Shown piece by piece: positions 59,040 to 64,000 of a DNA stretch of 64,000 nucleotides. Within the stretch, counting starts at the first letter, position 1. Every line of letters starts with the position of its first letter. Source of the stretch: Welwitschia mirabilis (taxonomy: Eukaryota > Gnetophyta > Gnetopsida > Welwitschiales); the NCBI GenBank assembly GCA_051453625.1, contig JBOZIK010000001.1, forward strand, positions 22,447,026-22,511,025, read 5' to 3'. The position numbers and the translations under genes are program-made. Below the pieces are notes generated by a model, which saw only the letters and a program-made list of their open reading frames with translations, made no database searches and was not told the origin of the DNA.

Positions 59040-61690
59040 TAATCTAAAGAAGAGATATCAGAGAGAAAGGTTGCTGATAGAAAAGAACATTAAAGAAGGA
59101 CAGATAGACATAGAAGAGGAATTGAAAAAGAAATATCCAAGTGCACTCAATCCTCCTTCTAAATTTATTTTTTCTAAGTTAGATTTTCTTAATAAAAATC
59201 CTATAAAGGAAGAGAACCAATTTACAATATCTAGTACCTCCCGTAAGTAAAAACAAGTTGTAGGATATTCTACCCCTAATGAAAACCTCACCCTTAGAGA
59301 ATTGTTATCTAATAAAAAATGAGAGATTAAAACATCTTTTAATCTATTCCTAAGAGATGATGTTGAGCTCAAAAATTTACATGCCTACCTAATTTTTAGT
59401 GGATAAAACAATGAGGAATCCCTTCAACTCATTGTAGAAATTGAACAACTAATCCTTACCTCAGAAAATGGAAATAAAAAAATAATTAATAGAACATATA
59501 TGGTAATATTTCCCATGACATTAAAGGGTAGAGCAAAAATTTGGCTAAAACCTATCCCCCACAAAGCTTAAAAATATGGGATCAAGTTCAAGAAACCTTT
59601 GTAAAAAGATTCATGAGTGAAGAAATTATGAGAAAAAGGAAAAAGGAGATAACAAACTTTNNNNNNNNNNNNNNNNNNNNNNNNNNNNNNNNNNNNNNNN
59701 NNNNNNNNNNNNNNNNNNNNNNNNNNNNNNNNNNNNNNNNNNNNNNNNNNNNNNNNNNNNGTAGGATATTCTACCCCTAATGAAAACCTCACCCTTAGAG
59801 AATTGTTCTCTAATAAAAATTGAGAGACTCAAACATCTTTTAATCTATTCGTAAGAGATGATGTTGAGCTCAAAAATTTACATGCCTACCTAATTTTTAG
59901 TGGATAAAACAATGAGGAACCCCTTCAACTCATTGTAGAAATTGAACAACTAATCCTTACCTCAGAAAATAGAAATAAAAAAATAATTAATAGAACATAT
60001 ATGGTAATCTTTTCCATGATATTAAAGGGTAGAGCAAAACTTTGGCTAAAACCTGTCCCCCACAAAAGCTTAAAAATATGAGATCAAGTTCAAGAAACCT
60101 TTTTAAAAAGATTTATGAGTGAAGAAATTATGAGAAAAATTAAAAAGGAGGTAACAAACTTTTAACAAAAATCAAATGAAGATTATTCCTCTACTTATGA
60201 ACATTTCTTCATAGTAATCCATTCTAGTCTAGTAGATGCTTTCTCAGAAATAGAATAAGTATATTATTTTTATAGTGGATTGACTCCCCATATGAAATAG
60301 TTTGTAGATTTCTCTTATGGTGAAAACCTCATGAACCTTACTCTAGATGATGCCTAGACAAAATTAGAAAAGCTTGTGGAGGTTACTCAAACNNNNNNNN
60401 NNNNNNNNNNNNNNNNNNNNNNNTAGAGAATTATGCAAAAATAATCTTAGATGCCAAATTCACAACTAAAAGAAATGTTGTGTAAACCTATGATTAATAT
60501 GAGGATAATTATCGTATCACTAAAAATTGTCCTCTTTTGGCAACATACAAAGAAATAATTCATGAAGAAGTCTGTGCTTTTAATCAAACATCTCAAAAAC
60601 TTTAGAAACCAAAATCAGACATAACCTAGTTTAAACACTCATTTTCGAAATNNNNNNNNNNNNNNNNNNNNNNNNNNNNNNNNNNNNNNNNNNNNNNNNN
60701 NNNNNNNNNNNNNNNNNNNNNNNNNNNNNNNNNNNNNNNNNNNNNNNNNNNTTTCTCTTGTGGTGAAAACCTCATGAACCTTACTCTAGATGATGCCTAG
60801 ACAAAATTAGAAGAGCTTGTGGAGGTTACTCAAACTTGATCAACTCCTAAAGAAAATACAACTGTAGGCCAACTTATCAAAGATTTAAAAGTAGTTAAAC
60901 AATAAAAAGAGATAGAATCCAATCCTACAAATTCCATGAAAGATTTCATAATAACCTTAGAGAATTATGCAAAAATAATCTTAGATGCCAAATTCACAAC
61001 CAAAAGAAATGTTATGTAAACCTATGATTAATATGAGGATAATTATCATGTCACTAAAAATTGTCCTCTTTTGGCAACATACAAAGAAAGAATTCATGAA
61101 GAAGTCTATGCTTTTAATCAAACATCTCAAAAACTTTTGAAACCAAAATCAGACATAACCTAGGTTGAACACTCATTTTTAAAATAATCCTCAACCTTTT
61201 AGAAACTGATTCGAAAACACAAACTACCAACTAGAATCATCAAACTTTCAACGTCCAAATGATTAGCTCATAAACCTAATAGAAGAAATTAGAAAATCAA
61301 ATGCTAACTTTGAGAAATAAATACCAACATTGAAAACTTAGTGAACATCATTTAACAAATCATGTTGGAAATTCAAAGACCTCAAGGAATATTAGCTATA
61401 CAACCTTTACCAAAACCAAATGAACTAAGAAAAAATTGTAAGGTTGTAATAAGAAGTGGACAAAAAACAAACCCTTCTCCATGTGAACCTTTCACCTCCT
61501 AAAATAACTTTAGAAATGATAAAGAAGAAGAGGAAGAGAACATTGAGATATTAGAAGATTATAATTTCCCTTCTCTTGATAAAAATAAAAATAAAAATCC
61601 TTCTCAACAAACCACCCCTTAGCTTGATAGGCTTAACAACAATTCAACTTTTAATAAACATCTAAAAGCCTTGATGAAAAATGTGAGCAT
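59040..61690 (+). pseudogene. gag of G3
   Basis: Capsid region appears twice across a 100-N gap: 59225-59660 and 59761-60180. Blocks: NPIKEENQF, TPNENLTLRELL, DDVELKNLHAYLIFSG, LKGRAK then WLK (gypsy capsid L-x-G-x-A-x-x-W), and SLKIWDQVQETFVKRF, the retrotrans_gag core. A C-terminal part with NCPLLATYKE and a Glu-rich stretch (near 61525-61550) follows. A second redundancy (60311-60651 and 60752-61184) surrounds another 100-N gap. In-frame stops recur in both copies, so the gene is dead. Confidence 0.78.
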
Positions 61691-61794
61691 AAACTNNNNN
61701 NNNNNNNNNNNNNNNNNNNNNNNNNNNNNNNNNNNNNNNNNNNNNNNNNNNNNNNNNNNNNNNNNNNNNNNNNNNNNNNNNNNNNNNNNNNNNN

Positions 61795-62498
61795 CTAGCT
61801 TAATCCCTCATATACTTAGTTTTACCAAAATCACCCAAATCCAAATATCCAAGAGTAACTACGGTGCATGTTACTTTAGAGGAAAATAAAAAGATTAAAA
61901 AAGCCTTGATAGACATTGGAGTAAGTGTTAATATTATATCACTTCACATTTATAAGAGGATTGGTTTGGAGGATAGAATAGATCCTACTCCAATTGTTTT
62001 AGAAGTAGCAATCACTTCAGTTAATAAACTAATAGGCATCATTAAAGATTTGGTAATTTAAATTAAAGAGGCTTGCTATCCAATAGATGTGATTATCATA
62101 GAAGTTGAGCATAAGAGAGGATACACTTTACTTCTAGGAAGATCCTTTTGTACAATGTTCCACTGCATCATTAATACAAGAGCTAGAATAATTAAATGTC
62201 ATTTTGAAAATAGAACATTTACAATTAGATTTTTTGATGCAGCTGAGAAAGATTTAGGTGATGATATGAACATTGAAGATAACATCAAACCCACTTTATT
62301 TTTACAACATCACCCACTTGAAGAAAGAGAGATGAAATTAAATGAGGATGTGATTTGTAATGATCAACTTAAGAATAAAGAAGAAATACAACCTTTAGAG
62401 TGTAAGGAAGTCCAACTTTTCAAGAAATATTATAAAGGTTATTGTCCATTACACAAGTCAAAAATTAAAAGTCATAATTTGAATTTGGATGAAAAAAT
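61795..62498 (+). pseudogene. Retropepsin (aspartic protease) of G3, longest readable coding piece in the window
   Basis: Open 61864-62061 and 62089-62498 (separated by one stop and a shift). KKALIDIGVSVNIISLHIYK carries the active site as Asp-Ile-Gly (61912-61920), the only one of the six proteases in the window that keeps both Asp and Gly. VDVII-like and RGYTLLLGRSFCTMFHC follow: the second half with the conserved L-G-R block. The tail to 62498 is acidic and lysine-rich (EEREMKLNEDVIC). A conserved RT start would be expected next but the sequence goes into a gap and comes out in non-coding DNA. Confidence 0.82.
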
Positions 62499-62948
62499 NN
62501 NNNNNNNNNNNNNNNNNNNNNNNNNNNNNNNNNNNNNNNNNNNNNNNNNNNNNNNNNNNNNNNNNNNNNNNNNNNNNNNNNNNNNNNNNNNNNNNNNNNN
62601 NNNNNNNNNNNNNNNNNNNNNNNNNNNNNNNNNNNNNNNNNNNNNNNNNNNNNNNNNNNNNNNNNNNNNNNNNNNNNNNNNNNNNNNNNNNNNNNNNNNN
62701 NNNNNNNNNNNNNNNNNNNNNNNNNNNNNNNNNNNNNNNNNNNNNNNNNNNNNNNNNNNNNNNNNNNNNNNNNNNNNNNNNNNNNNNNNNNNNNNNNNNN
62801 NNNNNNNNNNNTTTAGGAATTAAATAAAATTTATTTTCCTTGATATCCTCTTTTCATCTTCCTTTTTTGATAGTCTCTATTTTTATTTTTCCACTTTCAG
62901 TTTTTATTTCTATTTGTAGTTTCTATTTTTTATTTCTATAATAATAAT

Positions 62949-63090
62949 CTATCATCTCTCTGTCGACCTCATGACACATAAGACGATAGTCAGTTTTGTT
63001 AGTTTTCTGATTATTTTCTATGTTATCTAATAATTTTTCTGTTTCTTTATCTTTGCCATCCTTTCTTTAATCTAGATGATGATTAAGACA
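62949..63090 (+). repeat. Hairpin repeats f and g, downstream of G3 protease
   Basis: f 62949-62989: outer CTATC/GATAG, inner TGTC/GACA. g 63067-63086: TTAATC/GATTAA. About 105 bases apart, same family as a-e. Confidence 0.68.
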
Positions 63091-63521
63091 GTAGTTAATA
63101 AAATTATGATTTTTTTTATTATTTTAAGAAAATATATTTTTATGGCTTTATTGAGATTTCTAACTTAACTACTTAAGAATTTCAAGAATTAAATGGGTAA
63201 ATTTTAGAATTTCATGAGCAAACCCATCTGAATTTTCTCTTAGATTTTTCCTTTAGAGGTTTTTGTGACATTACTTGATCATCTTTCAAACTTGAATTAT
63301 GTATTTATCTCCATGACTAGTCTTTTGACTTGGGCATTTCAGTGGTAAGATTGAATTCACCCAATCTTAAGATATTCTTACATTCATGAACTTCAATTTG
63401 AAGGAAGATGCTTATTTTTCTCAATGGTAAAAAGGTCTTAGATTGTTTAAGAGTGTTTTTTTTTTGTCTTTATCTTATGAATTTTACCTTTGTCTTTTGG
63501 AATGTTTGATCATGTGGAATG

Positions 63522-63562
63522 TTTAAAAAAAAAAAAAGAAGAAAAAATAGAGAGAGAGAGAG
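63522..63562 (+). repeat. A-run and (GA)n microsatellite
   Basis: A-run, aagaagaaaaaatag, then (ag) repeats, cut by a 37-N gap. May include the polypurine tract region of G3. Confidence 0.8.
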
Positions 63563-63599
63563 NNNNNNNNNNNNNNNNNNNNNNNNNNNNNNNNNNNNN

Positions 63600-63993
63600 T
63601 CAAAAACATGAGCCCCATGAGATCCTATTGCAAGGACATCGAGGCAAATATTGTTGAGGGGAGCCTTTGATAGTGTAATATGATAGTTGTGGAAACTTCA
63701 CTGGGAGGTCAGTTAGCCATGCTTCATAGGTCCTTACTTCTTTAATGATGGCTATACTTTTCTCATCATGGATAATAAAGTTATAATACAAACTTTGAGG
63801 CTATAGGATTAGTGGTGTTCTTAGTGTCATCAAAGGCATTGCTTATTTTCTAGACTCTTAGTCTATTCCACATGTTCATTTCATTTCTTGAGATTTGGGT
63901 GTTGGTTTTAAGATGACAATAAGTGAGTTCATTTTTGAGCAATTCTTTGGTCTGATCACTCATTTTATCTTTAGCATCGTCATAATAACTGCC
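63600..63993. other. Unassigned sequence at window end
   Basis: No family block recognised. Could be the start of the G3 3' region or LTR; too short to decide. Confidence 0.4.
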
Positions 63994-64000
63994 NNNNNNN

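Larger units (their letters stand above)
62812..63562 (+). other. G3 3' untranslated region
   Basis: No frame. T-rich stretch, hairpin repeats f and g, then ordinary A+T-rich DNA ending in a poly-A/GA tract. Confidence 0.6.
55343..63993 (+). mobile_element. G3: plus-strand gypsy-type element with gag-protease only
   Basis: Proposed 5' LTR 55343-58553, tRNA-Asp PBS, leader with hairpin repeats, gag, retropepsin, then more hairpin repeats and an A/GA-rich tract. No RT, RNase H or integrase blocks are visible, and the only gap after the protease (62499-62811, 313 N) is too short for them. This resembles non-autonomous LTR elements that keep gag, described in plants. The 3' LTR is outside the window or within 63600-63993. 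Confidence 0.68.

Overview
The window is plant nuclear DNA that consists almost entirely of old, decayed LTR retrotransposons. The evidence is Ty1/copia and Ty3/gypsy (Athila/Tat-type) protein relics, primer-binding sites for plant tRNA-iMet and tRNA-Asp, LTRs of about 0.9-1.3 kb or longer, very high A+T, strong loss of CpG, and many scaffold gaps. No intact gene, tRNA, rRNA or CRISPR array was found. Open frames that run through runs of N are artefacts. I cannot name the species; a flowering plant is the likely source. All comparisons were made by eye, so boundaries of decayed domains carry tens of bases of uncertainty.

Region 1 to about 22.6 kb is a nest of elements. C5 (copia, + strand, 19402-22590) keeps only the end of its 5' LTR. 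C2 (copia, - strand) abuts that LTR remnant. C2 is itself split by C1 (copia, - strand, 5924-14769, with two LTRs, PBS, PPT and a readable gag-PR-IN-RT-RH order) and cut at its left by G1 (Athila-like gypsy, - strand, 1-4542). Both cuts fall inside the C2 reverse transcriptase. 22.6-27.9 kb holds a strong foldback, an unrecognised decayed minus-strand reading frame, a broken fragment of an RRM protein gene (the only host-gene trace) and a promoter-bearing LTR-like repeat.

27.86-55.34 kb is a tandem composite, X-Y-X-Y-X. X is a minus-strand gypsy element (LTR, extra ORF, integrase, RNase H). Y is a plus-strand copia LTR plus gag. The second X has lost about 5 kb and the third is interrupted by G2, a complete Athila-like element (41952-52420) whose insertion site can be read against the uninterrupted first X. 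55.34-64 kb is G3, a plus-strand element with tRNA-Asp PBS, gag and protease but no visible RT or integrase. Its coding part is flanked on both sides by repeats of about 105 bp that fold into two-tier hairpins.

The signals most worth following are: (i) a 56-bp tandem array in both C1 LTRs carrying paired GACGTC-derived dyads 20-22 bp apart; (ii) the covarying hairpins of G3; (iii) about 21-bp-phased TTGAC cores in the C2/Y LTRs; (iv) decay of all three tRNA-Asp PBSs purely by C-to-T and G-to-A changes; (v) the X-Y tandem; and (vi) direct repeats across many scaffold gaps, which look like assembly redundancy.
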